Shown: positions 33,244 through 42,189, counted from the stretch's first letter. The stretch: DNA of 64,000 nucleotides from Ardenticatenaceae bacterium (GCA_020634455.1 JACKBQ010000001.1:4092001-4156000); one strand, 5' to 3'. The notes: a model not told the origin generated them from the letters alone. Numbers and translations are program-made.

Positions 33244-35115
33244 ATGATGGCATCCTTGCTGTTTATCCGGCAATTTATAACCAATACCTTGTTGAAACCA
33301 GTTGCTGACTTGGCAGGCTGGCTTGCTCCTTTTTTGCTGCTGCTGTTGGCGCTTACCCTGCCGTTTGAGCTGGACGCGCCGCTGCTGGCTGTTGGCCCGC
33401 TGGCAGTGACCAATCTGGAGCTGCTGTTGGGGCTGGTGTTGCTGGCGGCGATAATTGTCTGGTGGCGGGAACGGCCGTTCCCCCTGTTCCCACATCGAGG
33501 CGTGTTATTGCTGCTGTTGGCTGGGGGAATGTTTGTAGGAACGGCCGTACTCGCCCCGGAAAACAACGCCAACGCCCTCAAAGCCTCATTGCGGCTGCTC
33601 AGCGGCATTGCCCTGGCCTTTGCCATACCGATTTTGATCCGCACGGCGCAGCAACGCACCCGGCTGCTGCTGGCGCTGCTGGTCGCCGGGTTGCTGGTGG
33701 CGGCCATCGGTCTGGCGGAAGTGTGGCTGGGGCGGGAGTTTGGCTGGTTGGCCCCGTTCCGCAGCGGCATCACCGTCACGGGCGAATATTTGCGTCTCAC
33801 TGGCCCGCTGGATTACGCCAACCATGCCGCCATGTTCATTGAAGCGACCGTGCCGCTGCTGCTGGTGGCTGGTTGGCTGTGGTGGCAAAAAGTGGCTGGG
33901 AAGACGGCCGTTCTCATCTCCATCTTTTTACTTTTAATTTTGCTCGTTCAGGCCAGCTTCCAAACCCTCAGCCGCGCCAGCTTCGTTACCATCGGTGCAG
34001 TGGCAGCCAGCATCATTTTGCTACTCACCCCCAAAAAACCTTCGCGCCTTCGCGTGCAAAGCATTTTCAAAAACAAGAATTCTCACCCCTGGCTGGCGCT
34101 GCTGGGCGTGGTGGGCGTGCTGTTTCTGTTTAACACCGTTGCCAGCGACGTTTTTCGGCTGCGCTTTGCCAGCGAGGGGGACAACGGCTGGTATGTTGCC
34201 AGCTGGCAGGTGCCGCCGCAGCTTACCCTGGCCGCCAACGAAATTCGGCGGGTGCCCATCACCGTAACCAACGCGGGGGCGCTCACCTGGTCTAGCCAGC
34301 GCAGCCAGCCAATTAACTTGGGCGGGCGCTGGATTCAAGTAGGGAGTGGTTTGCAGTTGGCGGAACCGCGCTGGCCGTTTGCCCAACCCATCGTGCCAGG
34401 GGAAACGGCCGTTCTGCAAATTCCCCTCCGCGCTCCCTCTATCCCCGGCAACTACACGCTGGTGTGGGACGTGGTGCATGAGCAAATTACCTGGTTTGGC
34501 GAGAAAAGTGGTGTCTTTGCTACCAGCGCCGTGCGCGTGCTGCCCTCCAGCAATCGCTCGCCGTTCCCCGAACCGGAAACGGTCGCGCCAGCCTGGGCGT
34601 ATTCGCTACCAATTCTAGACCGGAGCACATTGTGGCGGTTGGCAGGGCAGATGGTGGCGGAACGGCCGTTCCTGGGCATCGGCCTGGATAATTTTCGGTT
34701 GGAATACGGCCGTTGGCTCAATGCCGACAGCTGGAACCAGACAATCCACACCAACAACTGGTATTTAGAATTTTTGGTGGGCGGCGGCCTGCTGGCGGCG
34801 TTTCCCTTCTTCGCCTGGATGGGTTGGGAAGGGCTGCGAGCCTGGTCTGCCCTGCGCCAGCCGGCAGCAGCGCCGTGGCTGGTGGCCATTTTGGCCAGCT
34901 TGCTCGCCTTCCTCATTCACGGCTTGCTCGACTTTTTCCTGTTGTTCAACAGCACCGGCTTGCTTTTTTGGCTGCTGGTTGGCCTTTGGTGGCAATTTTG
35001 TAATGAAAAAACACCACAGATTACGCAGATTACGCAGATTTTTTCTTTGCATTCTCTGTGGGACTCTGTGTCTTCTCTGCGTAACTCTGTGTTCCGCTTT
35101 TTAAGGAAGGTGTGA
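33244..35115 (+). CDS. O-antigen ligase/polymerase-like membrane protein (Wzy/WaaL family)
   Basis: A polytopic membrane protein of 623 residues with about twelve hydrophobic segments. After the first eight or so helices there is a large outside domain (about 300-440) with beta-rich NEIRRVPITVTNAGALTWSSQ, a fold like those in secreted glycan proteins. The Wzy/WaaL signature region follows: ERPFLGIGLDNFRLEYGRWL and NTNNWYLEFLVGGGLLA. Such proteins polymerise or ligate lipid-linked glycans on the outer face of the membrane. The last 35 codons are encoded by a hairpin repeat (35012-35094), so the C-terminal tail QITQITQIFSLHSLWDS looks repeat-derived. It overlaps the next gene by one base. Confidence 0.88.
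   Translation: MMASLLFIRQFITNTLLKPVADLAGWLAPFLLLLLALTLPFELDAPLLAVGPLAVTNLELLLGLVLLAAIIVWWRERPFPLFPHRGVLLLLLAGGMFVGTAVLAPENNANALKASLRLLSGIALAFAIPILIRTAQQRTRLLLALLVAGLLVAAIGLAEVWLGREFGWLAPFRSGITVTGEYLRLTGPLDYANHAAMFIEATVPLLLVAGWLWWQKVAGKTAVLISIFLLLILLVQASFQTLSRASFVTIGAVAASIILLLTPKKPSRLRVQSIFKNKNSHPWLALLGVVGVLFLFNTVASDVFRLRFASEGDNGWYVASWQVPPQLTLAANEIRRVPITVTNAGALTWSSQRSQPINLGGRWIQVGSGLQLAEPRWPFAQPIVPGETAVLQIPLRAPSIPGNYTLVWDVVHEQITWFGEKSGVFATSAVRVLPSSNRSPFPEPETVAPAWAYSLPILDRSTLWRLAGQMVAERPFLGIGLDNFRLEYGRWLNADSWNQTIHTNNWYLEFLVGGGLLAAFPFFAWMGWEGLRAWSALRQPAAAPWLVAILASLLAFLIHGLLDFFLLFNSTGLLFWLLVGLWWQFCNEKTPQITQITQIFSLHSLWDSVSSLRNSVFRFLRKV
35012..35094. repeat. ACCACAGATTACGCAGATT hairpin repeat forming the 3' end of a gene
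   Basis: A left arm with tandem ATTACGCAG units and a right arm of CTCTGTG/CTCTGCG units around a short T-rich loop. It lies within the last codons of the Wzy-like gene and replaces what would normally be its C-terminal coding sequence. Confidence 0.7.
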
Positions 35116-36239
35116 TGCGGATTGGTTTTGACGGCACACCGCTGCTGGGACAGCGCTCTGGCGTGGGTCATTATACGGGCCGTTTGTTGGCGCATTTAGT
35201 GCAGCAGCAGCCGGAGTGGGAATATTGGCTGTTTAGCAATCGGCCGTTTGATTCGCTAGAGGCTGAACTTGCTTGCACGCTGCCTATGCCTAATAATTTT
35301 GGTTTGAGTCGCTTTATTTGGATGCAGCTGATGCTGCCCCGGATAATTCGCCACAGGCAGCCTGATTTGTGCCATTTTCCCAACAACACTGCGCCGCTTT
35401 GTTTGGAACGGCCGTCCGTCATTACCATTCATGACGCATCCCTCTTTTTACACAGCCAGCATCACCCGCCCAGCCGCCTGCTGGCGCTGCGCTTACTGCT
35501 GCCCCACGTGGCTCGGCGAGCAACGGCCGTTATCACCGTTTCCCACCACGCCCGCCAGGACCTCATGCGCGTGCTAAAGTTGCCTGCCGAAAAAATCCAC
35601 GTCATCCACGAAGCCGCGCCCGCTGGCTTTGCCCCGCTGGATGACCCGGCGCGGCGGCGGCAGCTGCAGGCCAAATATAAGCTGCCAGAGCAATTTGTGC
35701 TGTTTGTGGGTACGATAGAGCCGCGCAAAAACCTCCAGCGGCTCATTCAAGCCATTGCCCAATTGCGGCAGCGCGGCTGCGACACGCGGCTGGTGCTGGT
35801 GGGGCCACATGGCTGGCTGATTAACGGCACGCTGGAAAAGGAGATCGAGACGTTGGGCTTGCAGGACGCGGTGCAAAATTTGGGTTACGTGCCCCAGGAA
35901 GATTTGCCAGGTATTTATTCGCTGGCAACCGTTTTTGCTTTCCCCTCGCTGTACGAAGGGTTTGGCCTGCCGCCGCTGGAGGCGATGGCCTGCGGCACGC
36001 CCGTCCTCACCAGCCGCGACTCGGCAATGGCGGAAATTTGCGGCGAGGCGGCCTGGCTGACCGATCCGCAGCGGACGGAGGCGATTGCCGATGGGCTGGC
36101 TCGCCTGCTGGCGGACGCGGATTTGTGCCACCATTTGCGGCAGTTGGGGCTGGTGCGAGCACAAACTTACTCCTGGGAACGAACGGCACGGGAAACGGCC
36201 GTTATCTACGAAAAAGTGCTCAGCGGGGGGGCTGGATGA
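35115..36239 (+). CDS. Glycosyltransferase family 4 (GT-B fold)
   Basis: A retaining sugar transferase of 374 residues acting on the cytoplasmic face in glycan assembly. The N-terminal domain starts MRIGFDGTPLLGQRSGVGHY, with the acceptor-side loop typical of GT4. The C-terminal nucleotide-sugar domain shows FVGTIEPRKNLQRLI, LVLVGPHGW, LGYVPQEDLPGIYSLA and the E-x7-E motif in PSLYEGFGLPPLEAMACGTPVL. The start is ATG 35115, with GGAAGG about 6 bases upstream; a GTG one codon earlier is also possible. Its stop overlaps the next gene (ATGA), so translation is coupled. Confidence 0.94.
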   Translation: MRIGFDGTPLLGQRSGVGHYTGRLLAHLVQQQPEWEYWLFSNRPFDSLEAELACTLPMPNNFGLSRFIWMQLMLPRIIRHRQPDLCHFPNNTAPLCLERPSVITIHDASLFLHSQHHPPSRLLALRLLLPHVARRATAVITVSHHARQDLMRVLKLPAEKIHVIHEAAPAGFAPLDDPARRRQLQAKYKLPEQFVLFVGTIEPRKNLQRLIQAIAQLRQRGCDTRLVLVGPHGWLINGTLEKEIETLGLQDAVQNLGYVPQEDLPGIYSLATVFAFPSLYEGFGLPPLEAMACGTPVLTSRDSAMAEICGEAAWLTDPQRTEAIADGLARLLADADLCHHLRQLGLVRAQTYSWERTARETAVIYEKVLSGGAG

Positions 36240-37615
36240 GCCAAATTTTGTTCGGAATCATGCTGTTTTTACTACTGATCGGCCACGCCTCGGCCAGTGG
36301 TGGCCCCTTTGCCTGGCTGCCGCTGCCCCTTGCCGGGCAACCTTGGCAGATCGGCGTGCTGTCGCTGCTGCCGGTTTTGGTGGTTGGTGGCTGGTGGTTA
36401 GAAAATAAATATCAGCAGATTTCACAGATTGAAAAGATTGGGAAACAATCTGATAAATCTGCGAAATCTTTGATAAAAAATGGCCCCAGGTGGCGCGGTG
36501 AGGACACCGGCCACAGCCAAAGCGCTCTTAGTTGGGGGGAAACGGCCGTAACCTTCCCCCTTACCCTCTTTTCCCTGCTCATCCTGCTGCGGCTCACCGC
36601 TGAGACGGCGCATTTGGCGGCGATGGTGGGGCTGGTCTGGTTTGTTTACCTGTTTTTGGTAAACCACCGGCAATGGCAGCGGGATTGGCAGTGGCGGGTG
36701 CTGGCGGCGGCGCTGCTGGTGCAGGGCGCGGTGGCCGTGTCTCAATTTTTGCTCCAGCGGGAAATTGGCCTGGCCTGGCTAGGCGAGCCAACGCTGGATT
36801 TGCTGGTGGAAGGCACCAGCGTGGCCCAGCGCGGCGGCCAAAACTGGCTGCGAGCGTATGGCCTCAATAGCCATCCCAACCAGCTTGGTCTGCTGCTGAT
36901 GGCACTTTGCCTGCTGATCTGGCCGTACCGGGAACAGGTGCGCGGCGGCTGGCGCTGGTTGTTCTGGCTGGGGCTGGCGGCGGGCTTGGCTGGGCTGCTG
37001 GTGAGTTTATCCCGCACGGCGTGGGCCGGACTGCTGCTGGGCGGGTTGGTTTTTGCGGCACACCATCGTCGCACGGGGCCAATTGTGCGGCGCGAGTTGG
37101 CCATCCCCCTGGCAATTCTGGTGGCTGGTGTGCTGCTTTTTGCTCTGGCATACGGGGACGTGCTGGCAGGTCGGTTATTGGCGCTGGATTCGCCATTAGA
37201 GAGCCGTTCGCTGTGGGAGCGGCAGCGGGATTGGAGTTTGGCGTGGCAGGTTTGGGGGGAACGGCCGTTCCTCGGCGTCGGTCCTGGTCAATACCTCACA
37301 GCCGCGTCGGCCATCAACCCGGAAGCGGCGCTGGTGCACAACGTGCCGCTGCTCGTCGCGGCGGAGCTGGGGCTGGTGGGTCTGGCGGCGTGGCTCTGGT
37401 TTTGGCTGGGGCCGCTGTGGCGATACGGCCGTTCCGCCAAAAATGCGGGGGCAACGGCCGTCTGGCTGGCGCTGATTCTGTTCTCCCTGGTGCATCCCGA
37501 ACCCAGCCTCACTCTACCCAAAGGCGCAATCCTCTGGAGCCTCGCCGCCGCCCACTGGCCGTCACCCGTTAACCCCGTCACCCGTTCACCCTTTCAGTCC
37601 GGGAGCCAGCTATGA
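36236..37615 (+). CDS. Second O-antigen ligase/polymerase-like membrane protein
   Basis: A polytopic protein of 459 residues starting at ATG 36236 inside the previous stop codon (ATGA); longer in-frame starts would lie inside the glycosyltransferase and are rejected. It has about eleven hydrophobic segments. The ligase signature is near the C-terminal third: RSLWERQRDWSLAWQVWGERPFLGVGPGQYL. The first loop carries an inserted repeat-encoded segment QQISQIEKIGKQSDKSAKSL (36411-36474), also found almost unchanged in the methyltransferase at 41081. It is shorter than the first Wzy-like protein and lacks its big outside domain. The two may polymerise and ligate respectively. Confidence 0.88.
   Translation: MSQILFGIMLFLLLIGHASASGGPFAWLPLPLAGQPWQIGVLSLLPVLVVGGWWLENKYQQISQIEKIGKQSDKSAKSLIKNGPRWRGEDTGHSQSALSWGETAVTFPLTLFSLLILLRLTAETAHLAAMVGLVWFVYLFLVNHRQWQRDWQWRVLAAALLVQGAVAVSQFLLQREIGLAWLGEPTLDLLVEGTSVAQRGGQNWLRAYGLNSHPNQLGLLLMALCLLIWPYREQVRGGWRWLFWLGLAAGLAGLLVSLSRTAWAGLLLGGLVFAAHHRRTGPIVRRELAIPLAILVAGVLLFALAYGDVLAGRLLALDSPLESRSLWERQRDWSLAWQVWGERPFLGVGPGQYLTAASAINPEAALVHNVPLLVAAELGLVGLAAWLWFWLGPLWRYGRSAKNAGATAVWLALILFSLVHPEPSLTLPKGAILWSLAAAHWPSPVNPVTRSPFQSGSQL
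36411..36474. repeat. In-frame palindromic repeat inside a Wzy-like gene
   Basis: An imperfect inverted repeat (CAGCAGATTTCACAGATT ... AATCTGATAAATCTGCG) read in frame as a Gln/Lys/Ser-rich peptide. The copy at 41371-41440 is translated in the same frame and strand. Confidence 0.8.
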
Positions 37616-38520
37616 ACGCCGCGCCAAATACGCTAAATCCGCTGGAACAAGCCATCTGGCGCACGGTAGCTTACGTGGATTTGTTCGATTATCCGCTAAC
37701 GGCCGTTGAAATTCATCGCTATCTGGACGGCGCGGTGGCGACGCCGAGCGAGGTGGCCACCGCCTTGGTGGGCAGTCCGGGTTTGGCCGAGCAGTTGGGC
37801 CATCGGGGCGGCTTTTTCTACCTGCGCGGGCGCGAAGAGATTGTGCAAATTCGGCAGGCGCGTAAGCGGCGGGCGCAGCAGTTGTGGCCCGACGCGGTGC
37901 GCTACGGCCGTTTTATTGCCCAACTCCCTTTCATTCGCATGGTGGCCGTCACTGGCTCGCTGGCGATGAACAACGTGGCGGATGAGGCGGATATTGATTA
38001 CTTTATGGTGACGGAAAACGGCCGTCTCTGGCTGGCGCGGGCGTTGGTGATTGGCGTGGTGCGGCTGGCGGCGCGGCGCGGCATCGTGCTGTGCCCCAAC
38101 TACTTTGTGGCCGAATCCGCCCTGGTGCTGCCGGAGCGCAACCTGTACACCGCCCGTGAAATTGTGCAGATGGTGCCTTTGTTTGGCCACGCCGTTTACG
38201 AATCGCTACGGCAGAAAAACTGCTGGGCCAGCCAATTTTTGCCCAATGCCGCTGGCCTGCCGCTGGTGCAAATTCCCGAACCGGAGCCAGCTCGTTGGCC
38301 GCAAACGGTGGCCGAGCTGCCCCTGCGCACGCCGCTGGGCGGCTGGTTGGAGCAGTGGGAACAGCGGCGTAAAATTGCCCGGCTAAACAGCCAGCAAACC
38401 AGCCAGCAAAATGGGACGAGTGAGAGTTGTTTTACGGCCGTTATCTGCAAAGGTCACTTCCAGGCTCACCAACAGCGCACCCTCACTGCTTATGAGAAGC
38501 GACTCGCTGTACCAGACTGA
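37612..38520 (+). CDS. Nucleotidyltransferase-like protein with N-terminal winged helix
   Basis: A protein of 302 residues. A helical N-terminal module (about 10-75; AIWRTVAYVDLFDYPLTAVEIHRYL, then FYLRGREEIVQIR) looks like a winged helix. A Pol-beta-type nucleotidyltransferase core follows (about 105-165): VTGSLAMNNVADEADIDYFMVT, with the GS motif and the Asp-x-Asp pair. Family members often move nucleotides onto small molecules, but the substrate here is unknown. It overlaps the upstream Wzy-like gene by 4 bases (ATGA) and is in the glycan island. The C-terminal 30 residues follow an ACGGCCGT copy and look poorly conserved. Confidence 0.8.
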   Translation: MNAAPNTLNPLEQAIWRTVAYVDLFDYPLTAVEIHRYLDGAVATPSEVATALVGSPGLAEQLGHRGGFFYLRGREEIVQIRQARKRRAQQLWPDAVRYGRFIAQLPFIRMVAVTGSLAMNNVADEADIDYFMVTENGRLWLARALVIGVVRLAARRGIVLCPNYFVAESALVLPERNLYTAREIVQMVPLFGHAVYESLRQKNCWASQFLPNAAGLPLVQIPEPEPARWPQTVAELPLRTPLGGWLEQWEQRRKIARLNSQQTSQQNGTSESCFTAVICKGHFQAHQQRTLTAYEKRLAVPD

Positions 38521-38524
38521 CTGG

Positions 38525-38606
38525 CCCGCATGAGGGTGCTGCGCACCCCGTGCGGGGGAAATTGATTTAACTCAGCGTCGCCAGGCGCGAAGCGCCGAGG
38601 CGACGC
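38525..38606. repeat. Two adjacent GC-rich hairpins
   Basis: The first stem is CCCGCA...TGCGGG with an inner GGGTGC/GCACCC (38525-38556). The second is GCGTCGCC...GGCGACGC with an inner GGCGC/GCGCC (38575-38606). They fill the 121-base gap after the nucleotidyltransferase gene. One could serve as terminator, but neither has a T-run; they look like REP-type elements. Confidence 0.6.
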
Positions 38607-38641
38607 CTCGATTCACATCTGCGCTCAACGCAATTTAGACT

Positions 38642-40183
38642 ATGTCTGAGATTCTTTTTGGCCAATCGTATTATTTGAAGTTTGACCCCAAGCTGTGGGC
38701 CGCGATGCAGCCGTACCCGCCGCTGGGCACGCTGTACGCCGCCAGCGTGGCGCGGCAAGCGGGCTACAGCGTCGCCCTGTTCGATGCCATGCTGGCCGAG
38801 TCCGAAGCCGAGTGGCAGGTGGCGCTGGCGCAGCATCGCCCCCGCACCGCCATTATTTATGAAGACAGCTTCAATTACCTCTCCAAAATGTGCCTGCTGG
38901 CGATGCGCGAGGCGGCGTTTAAGATGATAGCGATGGCCAAAGAGGCAGGCTGCACGGTGATTCTGTGCGGCTCCGATGCGACGGACCACGCGGCCAGCTA
39001 CCTGCAAGCCGGAGCCGATTTTGTGCTGCTGGGCGAGGGTGAAGAGACGATGATGGATCTGTTGGGGGTTTTAGACGGCCGTTTCTCCACCCCTTACTCC
39101 CAAATCCTCGGTCTGGCTTACAAAGAGGGCGAACAAATCTGCCAAAACCCGCGCCGCCCCGTCCTCACCGGCATCGACGACCTGCCGTACCCCGCCTGGG
39201 ATTTGGTGGATGTGGAAAAATATCGCCGCATCTGGCTGGAAAATCACGGCACCTACTCGATGAACATGGTGACCACGCGCGGCTGTCCCTACCATTGCAA
39301 CTGGTGCGCCAAACCAATTTGGGGCCAGCGGTACAACGCCCGCAGCCCCCACAGCGTTGCCGCCGAGATGCGCTGGCTGCAAGACACATTTCGCCCCGAC
39401 CACATCTGGTTTGCCGACGACATCATGGGGCTAAAGCCGGGCTGGTGGCCCGAATTTGCCAAGGAAGTGGCGGCGCAGGGCGTGAATTTGCCCTTCAAAT
39501 GCCTTAGCCGGGCCGATTTGATTGTGCGGCAGGCGAACAACGTGGCGGCGCTCAAGCAAGCGGGCTGCGACATCATCTGGCTGGGCGCTGAGTCCGGGTC
39601 GCAGAAAATTTTGGACGCGATGGAGAAGGGGACGACGGTGCAGCAAATTCGGCAGGCGGCGGCGCAGCTGCAGGCGGCGGGCATCAAGGTTGGCTTCTTT
39701 TTGCAGTTTGGCTACCCAGGTGAAACCCGCGCCGACATTGAAAAAACATTGCAACTGGTGCGCGACTGCCTGCCAGACGACATTGGCATGTCGGTGTCGT
39801 ACCCGCTGCCGGGCACGCGCTTTCACGAGCGGGTGGCGGCGCAGCTGGGGGCGCAGCAAAACTGGGTCGATTCGGCCGATTTGGCGATGATGTACGAGGG
39901 GCCGTTCTCGACGGCGTTTTACCGCCAGCTGCACACAACGCTGCACAAGGAGTTTCGCGCCCGGCGCGGCTGGCGCTGGCTCCGGCGCACCTGGCTGGCC
40001 GATTGGCGGTTATCCGACCTGCGCGAATTGGCGGCGATTGGCTATCGCTGGGCCACGCTGCCGCTGGCCCGCTGGCGGCTCAATCGGCTGGCGGGTGGCG
40101 AACAGGCGCAGACGGTTTTGCCGCACATGCCGCTGGCGCAGTCGGCGATACCCAGCCAACAGCCACCGCGAAGTGAAAAGTGA
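38642..40183 (+). CDS. Radical SAM enzyme with B12-binding domain
   Basis: A protein of 513 residues. The N-terminal cobalamin-binding Rossmann domain (about 20-140) has PYPPLGTLYAASVARQAGY, SVALFDAML and CGSDATDHAASYLQAGADFVLLGEGEETM. The radical SAM barrel (about 195-400) carries the cluster motif C-x3-C-x2-C in TTRGCPYHCNWCAKP (Cys about 215, 219 and 222), followed by FADDIMGLKPGWW and WLGAESGSQKILDAMEKGTT. Class B enzymes of this type methylate or rearrange unreactive carbons. In a glycan island the substrate may be a sugar, lipid carrier or secondary metabolite, but nothing in the sequence fixes it. The gene ends in an AGTGAAA repeat that supplies its last codons (SEK). Confidence 0.93.
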   Translation: MSEILFGQSYYLKFDPKLWAAMQPYPPLGTLYAASVARQAGYSVALFDAMLAESEAEWQVALAQHRPRTAIIYEDSFNYLSKMCLLAMREAAFKMIAMAKEAGCTVILCGSDATDHAASYLQAGADFVLLGEGEETMMDLLGVLDGRFSTPYSQILGLAYKEGEQICQNPRRPVLTGIDDLPYPAWDLVDVEKYRRIWLENHGTYSMNMVTTRGCPYHCNWCAKPIWGQRYNARSPHSVAAEMRWLQDTFRPDHIWFADDIMGLKPGWWPEFAKEVAAQGVNLPFKCLSRADLIVRQANNVAALKQAGCDIIWLGAESGSQKILDAMEKGTTVQQIRQAAAQLQAAGIKVGFFLQFGYPGETRADIEKTLQLVRDCLPDDIGMSVSYPLPGTRFHERVAAQLGAQQNWVDSADLAMMYEGPFSTAFYRQLHTTLHKEFRARRGWRWLRRTWLADWRLSDLRELAAIGYRWATLPLARWRLNRLAGGEQAQTVLPHMPLAQSAIPSQQPPRSEK

Positions 40184-40292
40184 TAAGTGAAAAGTAGGGG
40201 CTAGGCAGGTGGGAAATGAGATTGCCAAGCGAAACGTCGCGTCACCACCTGCCTCGCTCAAGTGAAAAGTAAAAAGTGGAAAGTGAAAAGTC
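40171..40292. repeat. AGTGAAA heptamer arrays flanking a gap
   Basis: Two runs of AGTGAAA/AGTGATA/AGTAAAA units (40171-40197 and 40258-40292) enclose a short spacer. They supply the end of the radical SAM gene and the start of the methyltransferase gene. The same units occur at 47831-47863, about 54690-54710 and 57282-57352. Confidence 0.75.
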
Positions 40293-41094
40293 TAATCGCC
40301 AATTTAGGCAGGTAGCGGATGCATTTTCGCGCAAGGCGGGGGTGTATGATGCGTTTGGGCAGGATCATGCCAATTTGCAGCGGATGCGGGAAAAGGTGTA
40401 CGCGCAGGTGGCTCGCTGGACGCCGTCGGGCAGCCACATTTTGGAGCTGAATGCGGGGACCGGACTGGATGCGGTAACGCTTGTTGAGCGGGGCTACCGG
40501 GTGCACGGCACGGATGTTGCGCCGGGGATGGTGGATGAAATGCAGCGGAAGAAGCGGGTGTTGGGGTTGGACGGCCGTTTCTCCACCCAACTTTGCTCCT
40601 TCACCGAACTTGGCAACGTGGCGGGTGGTCCATTCGACGCGGTATTTTCCAATTTTGGTGGGCTGAACTGCGTGGCGGATTTAACGGCAGTTACCCGCCA
40701 TCTGCCCCAACTGCTGAAGCCGGGCGGGGTGTTAACCTGGGTGATCATGCCGCCGATTTGCCCCTGGGAGCTGGCGCTGCTGCCCAAGGATTGGCGGGTG
40801 GCGACGCGGCGACTGCGGCGCGGTGGCGTGATGGCCAATGTGGAGGGGGTGCAGTTCCAAACGTTTTATTTTACGCCGGGGCAGGTGCAAAAAGCGCTCG
40901 GTTCGGCGTTCCAAACGGTGCAGCTCACGGGTCTTTCCATTGTGACGCCGACGGCGGATAATGACAGTTTTGCCCGGCGGCGGCCTGGTTTGTTTAGCTG
41001 GCTGGTGCGGCTGGATGATTGGTTGGGGGAACGGCCGTTGTTCAACCGGATCGGTGATTTTTTTATCTTAACGGCGCGATATGACCCTGAATGA
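40276..41094 (+). CDS. SAM-dependent methyltransferase (class I)
   Basis: A protein of 272 residues with the Rossmann methyltransferase motifs: motif I HILELNAGTGLDAVTL (about 55-70), acidic residue after strand 2 in GYRVHGTDVAPGMV, motif post-I FDAVFSNFGGLNCV, and LLKPGGVLTWVIMPP. The start is a GTG at 40276 within an AGTGAAA repeat, so the first residues (VESEKSN) may be repeat-derived. No nearer ATG is available before the core (AFSRKAGVYDAFG). Its stop overlaps the next methyltransferase gene by 14 bases. Most likely a small-molecule methylase of the glycan pathway; the target is unknown. Confidence 0.9.
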   Translation: MESEKSNRQFRQVADAFSRKAGVYDAFGQDHANLQRMREKVYAQVARWTPSGSHILELNAGTGLDAVTLVERGYRVHGTDVAPGMVDEMQRKKRVLGLDGRFSTQLCSFTELGNVAGGPFDAVFSNFGGLNCVADLTAVTRHLPQLLKPGGVLTWVIMPPICPWELALLPKDWRVATRRLRRGGVMANVEGVQFQTFYFTPGQVQKALGSAFQTVQLTGLSIVTPTADNDSFARRRPGLFSWLVRLDDWLGERPLFNRIGDFFILTARYDPE

Positions 41095-42118
41095 TTTTGT
41101 GTTTGCCTGCCCGGTGTGCCGGGGAGAGCTAGAAGAGCTAGGCGCTGATTCGCTGCATTGTTCGGTGGATGATCTGACGTTTGGCTTTGAGGCGGGCATT
41201 TGGCGTTTTTTGCCGCCGGAGCGAGCGACGGCGCTGGCGCAGTTCCGGCAGGAGTACGAGACGGTGCGCCGCAGCGAAGGGCGGGGGAGTGACGATCCGG
41301 CGTTTTACCGAGCGCTGCCGTTTGTGCGGGGGAATGGGACGCGGATGAACGCGGATGACACGGAAATGAATCAACAGATTTCGCAGAATAAAAAGATTGG
41401 AAAAAAATCTGATAAATCTGCGCAATCTTTGATGAAAAATAGTTGGAAAGAGCGGGCGCGGCGTTATGAGCGGTTGGTGGGGCAGGTGGTAACTCCGTTC
41501 GAGCAAAGTTGGCAACGGCCGTTAAAAATTCTCGATTTGGGCGCAGGTAATGGCTGGCTTTCGAATCGGCTGGCGGCGCGGGGGCATGTGGTCGCCGCAG
41601 TGGATTTGGGCGTGAACGAGTGGGATGGCCTGGGAGCGCATCGCCACTATGAGACTGATATTGTTTGTGTGCAGGCGGAATTTGACAAGCTGCCGCTGGC
41701 GGCGGGGCAGGTGGATTTGGCTATTTTTAACGCCTCGCTGCATTACGCGGTGGATGTTGCCGTGACTTTGGGCGAGGCGGTGCGGGTTTTGCGGCCCGGG
41801 GGTTGGGTAGTGGTGGTGGATACGGCCGTTTACCAGCATCCAGCCAGCGGTCAGCAAATGGTGGCTGAGCGGGAAGCTGCTTTTTTGCAGCGATACGGTT
41901 TTGCCTCTAACGCCTTGCCCAGCGAAAACTTTTTGACCCCTGCCCGACTGAATCAGCTGGCGGCGGCGCTGAGGCTGCGCTGGCGCAAAATCGAGACGGT
42001 GCCGACGTGGCGGCGGTGGATTCGCCGGGCAAAAGTGGCCCTGCGCCGCCAGCGCGAACCGGCCCAGTTCCCGATAATTATTTTTGCCACAGAGGGCACA
42101 GAGGTTTTGGAGGGTTGA
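41081..42118 (+). CDS. SAM-dependent methyltransferase with N-terminal Trm112-like zinc-type segment
   Basis: A protein of 345 residues. The N-terminus has a Cys-pair segment (FACPVCRGELEELG ... LHCSVDD) like a Trm112-type domain. The methyltransferase core is at about 145-260: motif I LKILDLGAGNGWLSNRLAARGH, AVDLGVNEWDGLG, LAIFNASLHYAVDVA and VLRPGGWVVVVD. Between the two lies a repeat-derived insert (41371-41440; NQQISQNKKIGKKSDKSAQS), nearly identical to the peptide in the Wzy-like protein at 36236. Removing it would bring the protein close to the usual length. The 3' end runs into another hairpin repeat shared with the flippase start. Confidence 0.9.
   Translation: MTLNDFVFACPVCRGELEELGADSLHCSVDDLTFGFEAGIWRFLPPERATALAQFRQEYETVRRSEGRGSDDPAFYRALPFVRGNGTRMNADDTEMNQQISQNKKIGKKSDKSAQSLMKNSWKERARRYERLVGQVVTPFEQSWQRPLKILDLGAGNGWLSNRLAARGHVVAAVDLGVNEWDGLGAHRHYETDIVCVQAEFDKLPLAAGQVDLAIFNASLHYAVDVAVTLGEAVRVLRPGGWVVVVDTAVYQHPASGQQMVAEREAAFLQRYGFASNALPSENFLTPARLNQLAAALRLRWRKIETVPTWRRWIRRAKVALRRQREPAQFPIIIFATEGTEVLEG
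41371..41440. repeat. In-frame palindromic repeat inside a methyltransferase gene
   Basis: ACAGATTTCGCAGA ... AATCTGATAAATCTGCGCAAT, translated in the same frame as the copy at 36411-36474. It is preceded by GGGACGCGGATGAACGCGGAT, a piece of the CCGCAGAG-type family. Confidence 0.8.
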
Positions 42119-42189
42119 GGTGCGGAAAATCAAGGATAGCTTGAATCCACCGGATCGCCTTTCCTCTTTTTTCTCTGTGTTCTCTGTGG
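42087..42189. repeat. CCACAGAG ... CTCTGTGG inverted repeat spanning two gene ends
   Basis: The left arm CCACAGAGGGCACAGAGG lies in the end of the methyltransferase gene and the right arm TCTCTGTGTTCTCTGTGG in the first codons of the flippase. The arms are about 70 bases apart. Similar left arms occur at 54556 and 58196. Confidence 0.7.

Noticed and set aside
36038..36235. Earlier start for the second Wzy-like gene
   Set aside because: It would overlap the end of the glycosyltransferase by 200 bases with Gly/Arg-rich nonsense; the ATGA overlap start at 36236 is followed at once by a membrane helix.
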